Shown here: positions 44,113 through 51,652 of the stretch, one piece after another
Numbering within the stretch: position 1 is the first letter of the stretch
Layout of the letters: every line of letters begins with the position of its first letter
Assembly: GCA_949285145.1 (NCBI GenBank)
Contig: CASDXQ010000012.1
Span: 1-62,540, forward strand
Reading direction: 5' to 3'
From: an uncultured Spirochaetales bacterium
GTDB taxonomy: Bacteria > Spirochaetota > Spirochaetia > Sphaerochaetales > Sphaerochaetaceae
DNA length: 62,540 nucleotides
Notes under the pieces: generated by a model
The model's input: the letters and a program-made list of their open reading frames with translations, nothing else
Told to the model about the DNA's origin: nothing
Database searches by the model: none
Made by a program: the position numbers and the translations under genes

Positions 44113-44978
44113 CTTTTCACCCTCTCTCTTCTGTTGTTGTAGAAGAACATGAGTACTGCCATCAGACAAATGATGCAGTATCCTGCAATGCTCCAGATGT
44201 CAGGCACCTGAGAGAAAAAGACAAATCCCAGAAGCGCAGAAAATATGATCTGGCTGTAGTCGTAGACTGAAATCTCCCTGCCGGGTGCATAAGTGTATGC
44301 TGCCGTAATTGAGAACTGACCTCCGGCCGCAGCAAGTCCTGCAGCAAGCAGCACCATTGTCTGGCTCACTGTCATTGGATGATAGTCAAAAACAAGGAAC
44401 GGCAGCGTCACAAGGCAGGAAAATGCAGAGAAAAAGAACACAATCCTGTTTCCGTTTTCACCCTTTGTTCCAAGCTTGCGGACAAACGTATATGCAAGAC
44501 CGGCACCGAGCCCTCCGAGAAAACCGAGAGAAGATGCAAGCAGATCCGTATTCGAGAATGTCGGCTTTATGACAAGAAGAGAACCGAGGAAGGCACCGGC
44601 GACACACAGGATCTGGATAACGGTGACTCTCTCCCTGAGAATGAAAATGCTGAAGATGATCACAAAGAAAGGACTCATCTTGTTCAGCATTGATGCATCG
44701 GAAAGCACGAGATGATCAACGGCATAGAAGTTGCACAATATTCCCACAGTTCCGGCAATTGCCCGAACAAGAAGATCCGGAAGGTTTCCTTTGTTCCATC
44801 TGAATGATGTACCGCTTTTCACAATCATCACAGCTGCGAAAATCGCTGCGATGAAATTTCTGAAAAAACTTTTCTGAATTGAAGGGAGATCGCCTGCAAG
44901 ACGTACGAATGTATTCATGAGTGCAAAACAGAAAGCCGAGAGTATTATGAGAAGAATTCCTTTGTATTTGTCTTTCAT
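44109..44978 (-). CDS. EamA/DMT-family transporter
   Basis: A 289-residue inner-membrane protein with ten helices in two EamA repeats (about 1-140 and 145-285). The first repeat has GILLIILSAFCFALMNTFVR and SFFRNFIAA; the second has GLGAGLAYTFVRKLG and PGREISVYDYSQIIFSALLG, cited as regions. Such proteins export or import metabolites such as amino acids or riboflavin; the substrate is unknown. It is a single gene that converges on the hydrolase gene. Confidence 0.9.
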   Translation of the reverse strand: MKDKYKGILLIILSAFCFALMNTFVRLAGDLPSIQKSFFRNFIAAIFAAVMIVKSGTSFRWNKGNLPDLLVRAIAGTVGILCNFYAVDHLVLSDASMLNKMSPFFVIIFSIFILRERVTVIQILCVAGAFLGSLLVIKPTFSNTDLLASSLGFLGGLGAGLAYTFVRKLGTKGENGNRIVFFFSAFSCLVTLPFLVFDYHPMTVSQTMVLLAAGLAAAGGQFSITAAYTYAPGREISVYDYSQIIFSALLGFVFFSQVPDIWSIAGYCIICLMAVLMFFYNNRRERVKS

Positions 44979-45019
44979 ACATTCCTTGCTATCTTTTTTT
45001 CATCATTGCTGTCAAGACG

Positions 45020-45057
45020 GAAAAAGTCCTGAACCGGCATTGTGAAACCGGCTCAGG
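45020..45057 (-). terminator. Terminator of the feo operon
   Basis: CCTGAACCGG (45028-45037) pairs with CCGGCTCAGG (45048-45057) with one mismatch; ACUUUUUCC follows in the minus-strand RNA. Confidence 0.8.
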
Positions 45058-45093
45058 AAAAACACAAAACACTATGGATACAAAAATGGCAAA

Positions 45094-45459
45094 TCAGATA
45101 CTCTCAACTTTCACAAGAGAATAGCCTTCTGTTTCAATTACCTTTTCAAGAAGATCCCGTGAAAGCTCCCTGTTGCATGAGAGAATCACAAGACCTGCAT
45201 TGCGGCTGATACTGCTTACAGCAGCGCCCTCGATGCTGTCCAATGCCTTTCTCACCCTGTCTTCACAGTGCTGGCAGTGCATGCCGTTGACAGTCAGGCG
45301 GAGTGTGGATGTGGCATTGTCCAGTTTTTTCACTGCCACGGATGTGACAGGAGAAGAGGACTGACAGCAGGAGCCTTCGCCTTTGAAATGCTTTGATGCT
45401 CCTCTTGCTGCAAGTATCATCAGCGCCGCAACAATCAGAATTATGATGATATCTGTCAT
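45094..45459 (-). CDS. Membrane-anchored heavy-metal-associated (HMA) domain protein
   Basis: A 121-residue protein. One N-terminal membrane helix (about 2-20) is followed by a Cys pair (GEGSCCQ) and a C-terminal HMA domain (about 50-121) with NGMHCQHCEDRV, the metal-binding CxxC. Its role is probably to bind a soft metal ion at the membrane or act as a small metallochaperone. It is the last gene of the feo operon, and its ATG overlaps the stop of the 39-residue gene. HMA domains usually bind copper rather than iron, which is unusual in a feo operon. Confidence 0.85.
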   Translation of the reverse strand: MTDIIIILIVAALMILAARGASKHFKGEGSCCQSSSPVTSVAVKKLDNATSTLRLTVNGMHCQHCEDRVRKALDSIEGAAVSSISRNAGLVILSCNRELSRDLLEKVIETEGYSLVKVESI

Positions 45460-45575
45460 TTTCTTCTCCTCTTCTCCCTTATTTTCAGGACTGCCGTATA
45501 GATCGCAGCACCGACGACATAGACAGCGATGATTATCAGGAAGAAAATAAACATCGAACCTGTAGAGTCACCCAT
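45456..45575 (-). CDS. 39-residue membrane protein in the feo operon
   Basis: ATG at 45575 overlaps the stop of the Cys-rich gene (TGATG), and its stop overlaps the ATG of the HMA gene (ATGA). The product begins MGDSTGSMFIFFLIIIAVYV, has one membrane helix (about 8-30) and ends in a basic IREKRRRK tail. The exact overlaps on both sides strongly support translation. I recognise no family. It resembles small single-helix partners of transporters in size and may stabilise FeoB, but that is inference. Confidence 0.7.
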   Translation of the reverse strand: MGDSTGSMFIFFLIIIAVYVVGAAIYTAVLKIREKRRRK

Positions 45576-45757
45576 CACTTTTCTTCCTTCGCCTTTGCGA
45601 TCAGTGCATCGATATAGGCACTGTCACAGCCGTGACAGGATGAGCAGGAACCTCCAATGCATCCTGTGCATCTGCCGCTTTTCCTGTCCTTCATCAGTTT
45701 TCTTATGACCGCCGCCGCCCAGAGGGCGACGAAGGTCAGTATCAGAATATCAGTCAT
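45575..45757 (-). CDS. FeoB-associated Cys-rich membrane protein
   Basis: A 60-residue protein with one N-terminal helix and the cysteine cluster CTGCIGGSCSSCHGCD (residues 35-50). This is the FeoB-associated Cys-rich family, proposed to help iron transfer at the FeoB exit. It lies eight bases after feoB and overlaps the 39-residue gene. Confidence 0.88.
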   Translation of the reverse strand: MTDILILTFVALWAAAVIRKLMKDRKSGRCTGCIGGSCSSCHGCDSAYIDALIAKAKEEK

Positions 45758-45765
45758 GACACACC

Positions 45766-47961
45766 TCAGGCACTTGCAGCTTCAACGCTTCTCTTGCTGT
45801 AGCTTTTCAATTCCCTGTACGGATCTTTTCTGAAAAGCGCATAAAGCATTGCAGCAAGGAAGACGAAGGCAAGAGCCGTTGCGAATGAGAATGTTCCATA
45901 TATGATCAGCCGTCCGATCTGGAAGACTATCATGGTGGAGACATATGCGAATATATTCTGGAAGAGGATCGCAAACCAGAACCACTTCCTGCTCTGAAGC
46001 TGCTGTGCCATTGTGGCGATAGCGGCAAGACAGGGGGAGTCAAGCAGATTGAACATAAGGAAGCAGAATGCGGCAAGCGCACTGGGAGCACCGTTCACAG
46101 TGAACCACTGTGCAACTGCAGGGGCAACGACGCCGGCATCTTCCACATCACCTGCCACGCTTGCAAGAACACCCATTGTTGATACAATCGCCTCTTTTGC
46201 GGTGAAGCCGGAGAGCGATGCTGCAACAGGCTGCCACTGTCCGAATCCGAGAGGTGCGAAAACAGGAGCGATCACGTTTCCGATCACAGCCAGCAGGGAA
46301 TCATCTGAGTCGACCATGCCGAAACCGTCAGGGCCGAAGCCGAAACCGGAGAGGAACCACATGACGACACATGCGAGGAAAAGAATTGTACCGGCCTTGA
46401 TGATAAAGCCCTTGAGGCGTTCCCATACATGAAGCAGCACTGTTCTTGCAGATGGAACATGATATGAGGGAAGTTCCATTACGAACGGAGCCGGCTTGCC
46501 GGAGAACGGCTTTGTCTTTTTGAGGATGATGGCACTTACAAGGACTGCAGCAATGCCGAGGAAGTATGTGAGTGGAGCAACCCATGCAGATTCCTGATAA
46601 CCCATTACAGCACCGCCCATGACACCGGCCATGAGAGAGATGACAGGAAGCTTCGCACCGCAGGGGATAAATGTTGCAGTCATGATTGTGAGCCTTCTGT
46701 CATTATCCTGTTCGATCGTCCTGCTTGCCATGATGCCGGGAATACCGCAGCCGGATGAGATGAGCAGCGGAATGAAGCTCTTTCCTGAAAGTCCGAAGTG
46801 CCGGAATACCCTGTCCATGACGAATGCGATTCTCACCATGTAGCCGCAGTCTTCAAGAATTGAGAGGAATAGGAAGAGAATTGCCATCTGCGGCACGAAA
46901 CCGAGTACGGCGACAAGGCCCCCTATGATACCGTCGACAACAAGACTTGTAACGACCTCTCCGGCACCGACGGCTGCAAGCATCGAGGAGAAAATATCTC
47001 CGACCCAGCCTCCGAATGTATCATTCGTCCAGTCAGTAACCCAGGTACCGACTGTAGTGACGGAAATGTAGTAAACAACAAACATGACAGCAATGAAAAT
47101 GGGAATTCCGAGAATTCTGTTTGTCACGATGCTGTCTATCCTGTCAGAAGCTGAAAGTTTGCTTCCGCTTTTCTTCACTGTTGTGGAAATGAGCTTCTGG
47201 ATGTATTTATAGCGCTCATCGGTTATGACGGATTCGATATCATCATCCTTCTTTTCCTCAATGAGCTTTCTCTCTTCATTCACAGCCGCAATCGCCTGCG
47301 GTGAAAGATTCAGGGAAGGAACGGCTTTTGAGTCATTTTCAAGAACCTTGACGGCATACCATCTCTTCTTCTCTGAGGGAACATTCTCAAGCAGCGCTTC
47401 AATCTTTGACACGGAAGCCTCTATATCGCCGGAGAAGATATCGCGGGCAAGATCCGCATTCTTTTTATGAGCGGTCTTCACAGCTTCGTCAATGAGTGCC
47501 TCAAGTCCCGTCTTCTTCAGTGCGGAAGTCTCGATGACCGGACAGTTCAGAAGCATTGAAAGTCTTTTTGTGTCAATCTTGAGACCTCTTTTCCCAACAA
47601 GATCCGACATGTTGAGTGCGATCACAACAGGAATCCCTGTCTCGATCAGCTGAGTTGTCAGATAAAGATTCCTTTCGATGTTGGTAGCATCAACAAGATC
47701 TATGATCACATCGGGGTTTTCATCCAGAAGATAGTTTCTGGAAACCACTTCCTCCAGGGTATACGGACTGAGTGAGTAAATACCGGGAAGATCCGTGATG
47801 ATAATTTCATCACCTCTTTTCTTATCTCTGAGGCGTCCTTCCTTCTTTTCAACGGTCACACCCGGCCAGTTACCCACATACTGGTTTGCACCGGTGAGAG
47901 CGTTGAACATTGTAGTCTTTCCGCAGTTGGGGTTTCCCGCAAGAGCAAACTTCAGTTTCAT
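45766..47961 (-). CDS. feoB: Ferrous iron transporter FeoB
   Basis: A 731-residue inner-membrane Fe2+ transporter. The N-terminal G domain has G1 GNPNCGKTT (about 9-17), G3 DLPGIYSL and G4 NMSD. A helical GDI domain follows, then about eleven membrane helices with the conserved GCGIPG and CGAKLP gate cysteines. Length is typical. It overlaps feoA by four bases and is followed by the Cys-rich gene. Expression is probably controlled by the palindrome before the first feoA gene. Confidence 0.96.
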   Translation of the reverse strand: MKLKFALAGNPNCGKTTMFNALTGANQYVGNWPGVTVEKKEGRLRDKKRGDEIIITDLPGIYSLSPYTLEEVVSRNYLLDENPDVIIDLVDATNIERNLYLTTQLIETGIPVVIALNMSDLVGKRGLKIDTKRLSMLLNCPVIETSALKKTGLEALIDEAVKTAHKKNADLARDIFSGDIEASVSKIEALLENVPSEKKRWYAVKVLENDSKAVPSLNLSPQAIAAVNEERKLIEEKKDDDIESVITDERYKYIQKLISTTVKKSGSKLSASDRIDSIVTNRILGIPIFIAVMFVVYYISVTTVGTWVTDWTNDTFGGWVGDIFSSMLAAVGAGEVVTSLVVDGIIGGLVAVLGFVPQMAILFLFLSILEDCGYMVRIAFVMDRVFRHFGLSGKSFIPLLISSGCGIPGIMASRTIEQDNDRRLTIMTATFIPCGAKLPVISLMAGVMGGAVMGYQESAWVAPLTYFLGIAAVLVSAIILKKTKPFSGKPAPFVMELPSYHVPSARTVLLHVWERLKGFIIKAGTILFLACVVMWFLSGFGFGPDGFGMVDSDDSLLAVIGNVIAPVFAPLGFGQWQPVAASLSGFTAKEAIVSTMGVLASVAGDVEDAGVVAPAVAQWFTVNGAPSALAAFCFLMFNLLDSPCLAAIATMAQQLQSRKWFWFAILFQNIFAYVSTMIVFQIGRLIIYGTFSFATALAFVFLAAMLYALFRKDPYRELKSYSKRSVEAASA

Positions 47962-48188
47962 TTTCTTACCTCCACAACTTCAACACAGGCGGCATCGGCC
48001 TTTCTGACAGAAAGTTCGTAACCGCGAACAGTGATCTCGACAGGATCTCCAAGCGGAGCGACCTTCCTTATATAAAGCTCCGTCCCCTTTGTAAGTCCCA
48101 TGTCCATAATGCGTCTTTTGTAGGCGGCATCCCCGTCAATGGACAGAATGCGCACCGTACTTCCGATCTGAGCATCTCCAAGTTTCAT
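47958..48188 (-). CDS. feoA: FeoA-type protein, second copy
   Basis: A 76-residue SH3-like FeoA with GSTVRILSI, RRIMDMGLTKGTELYIRKVAPLGDPVEI and a C-terminal EVVEVRK. It assists FeoB at the cytoplasmic face. It overlaps feoB by four bases and follows the first copy by 11 bases. Confidence 0.92.
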   Translation of the reverse strand: MKLGDAQIGSTVRILSIDGDAAYKRRIMDMGLTKGTELYIRKVAPLGDPVEITVRGYELSVRKADAACVEVVEVRK

Positions 48189-48199
48189 ATTTCCATCTC

Positions 48200-48415
48200 C
48201 TAAATATTGACCATGATATGTCTTGCCATGTCATTGAGCGCTATACGGCTGCCACAGATGCTGACGATCACATTTTCATTCAGCTTGTTGACGACTTCGA
48301 GTGAAGCCTGTGAGACAAAGCCCAGATTTCCAAGGTACCTTCTGGTATCCTCGCCTCCGCTTATCTTGCGGATGATTCCCTTTTCACCAACCTGCATTAA
48401 TGTCAGCGGCATCAT
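48200..48415 (-). CDS. feoA: FeoA-type protein, first copy
   Basis: A 71-residue FeoA-like protein with QVGEKGIIRKISGGEDTRRYLGNLGF and GSRIALNDMARHIMV. It is shorter and more divergent than the second copy. Tandem FeoA genes before FeoB occur in several anaerobes. It is the first gene behind the operator and promoter at 48430-48494. Confidence 0.9.
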   Translation of the reverse strand: MMPLTLMQVGEKGIIRKISGGEDTRRYLGNLGFVSQASLEVVNKLNENVIVSICGSRIALNDMARHIMVNI

Positions 48416-48429
48416 AAAACTCCTTGCAA

Positions 48430-48494
48430 ATAGTTAGGAATGTCTAACTATCTTTTACAAAAGTTAGCATATGCAAACACAAGGTCAATGTCAA
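48430..48494 (-). promoter_or_regulatory. feo promoter with DtxR/MntR-like palindrome
   Basis: On the minus strand TTGACA (48489-48494), 17 bases, TATGCT (48466-48471). ATAGTTAG-N6-CTAACTAT (48430-48451) is a perfect interrupted palindrome with the GTTAG/CTAAC halves typical of DtxR-family iron or manganese regulators, placed downstream of the start point as a road-block operator. Confidence 0.7.
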
Positions 48495-49360
48495 CATATC
48501 AGAAGTATTATTTGCATATTTTACACAAATACATGCCGTATCAGCTATTTTTTTAAGTAAGGAAAACCAATAAAAATAAAATATATTTATTAGACGTGAT
48601 TAACTCATACCGACAAAATCGCTCAAGATCGTCAGCCAACTGCTGCAGTTTTTACTTTCCAGATCCGATTTTCTTTCTCACTTTCTGCCGGGTATGTGCT
48701 TTTCTTCCCGGAAAAAGAAAGATATGAACAATGATGTTCTGATGGTGGATTACTCAGCCAGCGAGCATTGATTATTGAGTACAGTGGCTTAGCAGAACCA
48801 GTGAAAACGAGTTTATGGACGCTGTGTATGAGCTTTTTCAGGTTATTATCTTTGAGAGAGCAGAAAGTATCTTTCATGAAATTGCCTGCCATGCGACAGG
48901 CTTGCGTTTATTTTGGGAGACGGACGACGGACAGAAGAGACTGAAACAAGCCAGGCTTTTCTGTGATGGAGTACAGGTTATTTATATTTATTTTTGTTAA
49001 AAAATGTATACCCCGAACTTCAACGTATGGATTGGCCGCGGGAGAGAGGAGAAGCAGACCGATGTTGCATAGATATGGTAAGCAGGGATATTGGACAGGC
49101 TGAACTGCAGAAATAGATAGAAAAACTAATTGATCGTGGAGAGGACAACTAATTTGTAATGTATATACTGTCCATTCTATGGAGAGAGTGAACGAAAAAG
49201 ATAGAAGTCCTCCTCCTATAATGGAAACATTAGCATGCATTCTAATCTTATTGCTGTAATCCATTTCTTCCCCACAATCACAGCAACAGTAGCATTTGAC
49301 AGAAAAATGATTGAAAACAAAATCTCATCAGTGATGATTATGTAATATTTTCTGTTTGAT
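48495..49360. other. AT-rich stretch without a supportable gene
   Basis: About 865 bases. Frames of 60-118 codons exist on both strands (for example 48632-48892 and 48908-49264 minus), but they have no ribosome sites, family motifs or steady codon use, and they overlap one another. The stretch looks like decayed DNA at the edge of an acquired segment. Confidence 0.5.
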
Positions 49361-50500
49361 TCATAAATTCTGGTATTCAATCGGTACTTGCATATAATTG
49401 ACTCCCAGACCGAATAAAGCATTAAGTTTGCCAAGATATTCTTCTGAATCTTTTGTTTCAGAGAATCTCGATACAATACAAAGATTTACACCTTCAAATG
49501 AAGAAGTATTCCAAAGTTTATATTCTAAAAGCTGTCCAATAGCCTGTCTGATACAAGATCTAATATCCATTCCAGTTTTAATCTCATAATATGTACGTTT
49601 ATCATTATCATTCGGATCAGACCACATAACAACATCTATAGATCTGTTATCTGTAAGGGGAACCTCTGCCTCAACTCTGCATGACGGATATTTTTCCTTA
49701 AGCATATCAATAAGTCTGGCCTGAATACGCGCATGCAAACGCTCTGATATCGTTGTATGATCAGAAACCGTTATAGTCACTGGTGCTGTATTAGGCACCC
49801 CTCTTCCCATTCCTGAAATCTGATTTTTACTGGAAGTCGGTGATGTTTTTGCAGGAGCTTGTAACTCTTTTGGATTAACCATATAAAGATAAAGAGGTCT
49901 AAGTTTTTCAAGCATATCAAGAATATTTTTCCAGGTAACCCCGTTTGTCTTCTCATATTCAATCATGGAACCAAAAAAGATGAACGCATTCTTTTCAAGT
50001 GCTTTTGCGTATAATCTGTCAGAATTCTCTATAATAGTAGTATTATTTTGCAGAGTCCAATAATAAAACTTGCAATCTGCAAAAACATCCATATTATCTT
50101 CAGTATATTCACCTAGACGACAAAATGCTCTTCTTAAAGTTTCACTTTCTATAGCATGTGGCATACTCATGCTTTCCTGAAAGGAGATAGCTATCCCATA
50201 ACGGAGTCTACCATCTTCTAACGCAATATTGTACTGAGGATATTTTCTTCCATTATACTGAATAATATACTGGCTATCATTACTCATAATTCTGAAAAAT
50301 TTCTTCCTTTCTCTATATTTCTCCTGTTCTTCGGGGTAATTTGATCTGATAAAGTGAAATATATCCAACATCTGAGAATAGTCAGAGCAAATATACTTAT
50401 TCAGAGTTTCCGCAATCTGAGCAATAGCTCTACATTCATTGTCATGGTCTCCTCTGCTCGGCTTGTTGATATCTTTCCATATATAATCCTCAATACCCAT
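49361..50500 (-). CDS. Orphan protein with C-terminal PD-(D/E)XK nuclease-like domain
   Basis: A 379-residue protein in AT-rich DNA. Residues 1-215 form a mixed domain I do not recognise. A Ser/Thr-rich linker (about 218-245) follows. Residues 250-379 carry SIDVVMWSDP then YYEIKTG (D...ExK) and RQAIGQLLEYKLW, the typical core of PD-(D/E)XK nucleases. AAGGAGT precedes the ATG. No methyltransferase or helicase partner is adjacent. A defence or restriction role is plausible but unproven. The gene is flanked by gene-poor DNA on both sides, and its AT-rich codon use differs from neighbouring operons, which indicates acquisition. Confidence 0.7.
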   Translation of the reverse strand: MGIEDYIWKDINKPSRGDHDNECRAIAQIAETLNKYICSDYSQMLDIFHFIRSNYPEEQEKYRERKKFFRIMSNDSQYIIQYNGRKYPQYNIALEDGRLRYGIAISFQESMSMPHAIESETLRRAFCRLGEYTEDNMDVFADCKFYYWTLQNNTTIIENSDRLYAKALEKNAFIFFGSMIEYEKTNGVTWKNILDMLEKLRPLYLYMVNPKELQAPAKTSPTSSKNQISGMGRGVPNTAPVTITVSDHTTISERLHARIQARLIDMLKEKYPSCRVEAEVPLTDNRSIDVVMWSDPNDNDKRTYYEIKTGMDIRSCIRQAIGQLLEYKLWNTSSFEGVNLCIVSRFSETKDSEEYLGKLNALFGLGVNYMQVPIEYQNL

Positions 50501-51112
50501 AACAACCTACTCCTTTTAATCATTATATTATATTAGATCCTTATTTTTGTCATATCTAAAGTTAATTAACTTCAGACTTTACGGTGTATTCCAAGTTGAA
50601 TCATTACATGGATTATTTTACCAGCCAGAAAGCTGAGAGATATCATCATCCTGATTATGGGAAAACCATAGTAAGGCAATATGTAGGATTCTGTCTGTTT
50701 GAAAGATTTAGATTACCGCTTTCATCAATATGGATTGACAGTACAGACATAAACAAGTCCCTTACAAAGAAATTGCCGGAGACAGCCTCCGGCTCTTCGA
50801 CGGGGACTCGCCCCTGTTCGGCTTGGTGTCCGACTTGTTCACAATATAGCGTAAAAATCTGTTACCAGAAAAGTTTTTATCTTTCTTATAAAACATGGCA
50901 TTGATATTATTACCAGAGACTCCTTTTCTCTGAATACTGACACTGAAATCAAGCAGATCACTTTCAGTACAACCACTGTTTTTAATCATTTCAGGTTAAG
51001 TTCCGAGTTAAATCAGCATTTTCCAGCATCCTCAGCATCTTGCCACAAGTACTTTACTTAAAGGTAAGCACTTACAGCGCCTTCACTTATCATGAGCTCC
51101 AAACCCGCAGAT
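50501..51112. other. AT-rich stretch with a GC-rich hairpin cassette and no clear gene
   Basis: Frames at 50584-50904 (plus) and 50762-50989 (minus) overlap each other and show no family match, so I do not call them. Apart from the hairpin cassette at 50771-50833, nothing else is evident. Confidence 0.45.
50771..50833. repeat. GC-rich triple-hairpin cassette in AT-rich DNA
   Basis: Three adjacent small palindromes: GCCGGAG/CTCCGGC (50775-50793), GGGG-ACTCG-CCCC (50802-50814) and TCGG/CCGA (about 50818-50833). The block is sharply different in composition from its surroundings. It looks like a dispersed palindromic (REP-type) unit, but copy number cannot be seen from this window. Confidence 0.35.
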
Positions 51113-51114
51113 AA

Positions 51115-51210
51115 TAAAAAACCCCTAGCGGAAAAAAGGAGGTAAACCGCTGTAGGGGAACAAAAGGAGGTAAATTTTTAATCGGAAACTTGCTGTTTCC
51201 TCTGTGTTAT
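51115..51210 (-). ncRNA. Candidate small RNA with two anti-Shine-Dalgarno motifs
   Basis: A ~96-base transcript is predicted on the minus strand from a promoter at 51217-51245 to a U-tract at 51116-51121. From its 5' end it has a hairpin GGAAAC-AGCAA-GTTTCC, an AU-rich single strand containing ACCUCCUU (complement of 51164-51171), then a terminator stem (CCCCTA/TAGGGG plus GCGG/CCGC with a two-base bulge) whose loop contains a second ACCUCCUU (complement of 51136-51143). ACCUCCUU is the 16S rRNA anti-Shine-Dalgarno core. No open frame fits on this strand. pfkA has its own terminator upstream, so this is an independent unit. Confidence 0.7.
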
Positions 51211-51216
51211 GGCCTA

Positions 51217-51245
51217 ACAATAATAGAATACGAATTTTATGTCAA
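51217..51245 (-). promoter_or_regulatory. Promoter of the candidate anti-Shine-Dalgarno small RNA
   Basis: A perfect TTGACA (51240-51245) and TATTGT (51217-51222) are separated by 17 bases on the minus strand. The start point would be near 51210. Confidence 0.7.
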
Positions 51246-51591
51246 TATACTTTTTAAAAATTTGTATACAAATTTCTTTTTTTTATGCGAACAAGACGTT
51301 ATTTTTATTGTCCTGTACAGTATCTTGTCTGCTATTTATTTATAATGTAACCTTTTAAAAATTAAATCCCTTTTTGTGAAAATCATGGAAAATTTTTAAA
51401 TTTTTTATCTGCCAATGATTTTCTTCCAGATCTGCAAAAAGAGAACAATGTATTTAAACGGAAAATGATGACTTTCTCCGGCTCTTGGATCATGCGTATC
51501 CATATGGAACAGACATACAATGTTCAGAGATTTGTCTTCGTCCGTTCCTGTTCTTCTATGACTAAGAAAATACAGACGAAAAGAGACAGAA
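51246..51591. other. AT-rich intergenic stretch upstream of the small RNA
   Basis: About 345 bases of AT-rich DNA with a near-palindrome around TTTGTATACAAATT (51260-51275). A 63-codon minus-strand frame at 51405-51596 has no support. Confidence 0.4.
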
Positions 51592-51625
51592 TACAAAACA
51601 TGCCGGGCAGTCTCGTCCCGGCATG
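51592..51625 (-). terminator. Terminator of the pfkA operon
   Basis: CATGCCGGG (51599-51607) pairs perfectly with CCCGGCATG (51617-51625), followed by UUUUGU in the minus-strand RNA. Confidence 0.9.
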
Positions 51626-51652
51626 AATGGAATATCCTGTATTTCGGTGTTG

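Noticed and set aside
48632-49264. Minus-strand frames of 86 and 118 codons between feo and the PD-(D/E)XK gene.
   Set aside because: They have no ribosome sites, no family match and irregular composition; probably chance frames in AT-rich DNA.
50584-50989. Overlapping frames of 106 (plus) and 75 (minus) codons.
   Set aside because: They overlap on opposite strands, cross the GC-rich hairpin block and show no recognisable domain.
51136-51171. Two perfect AAGGAGGT Shine-Dalgarno sequences on the plus strand.
   Set aside because: Neither is followed by a usable open frame, and the T-tract and promoter place the transcript on the minus strand, where they read as anti-Shine-Dalgarno motifs.
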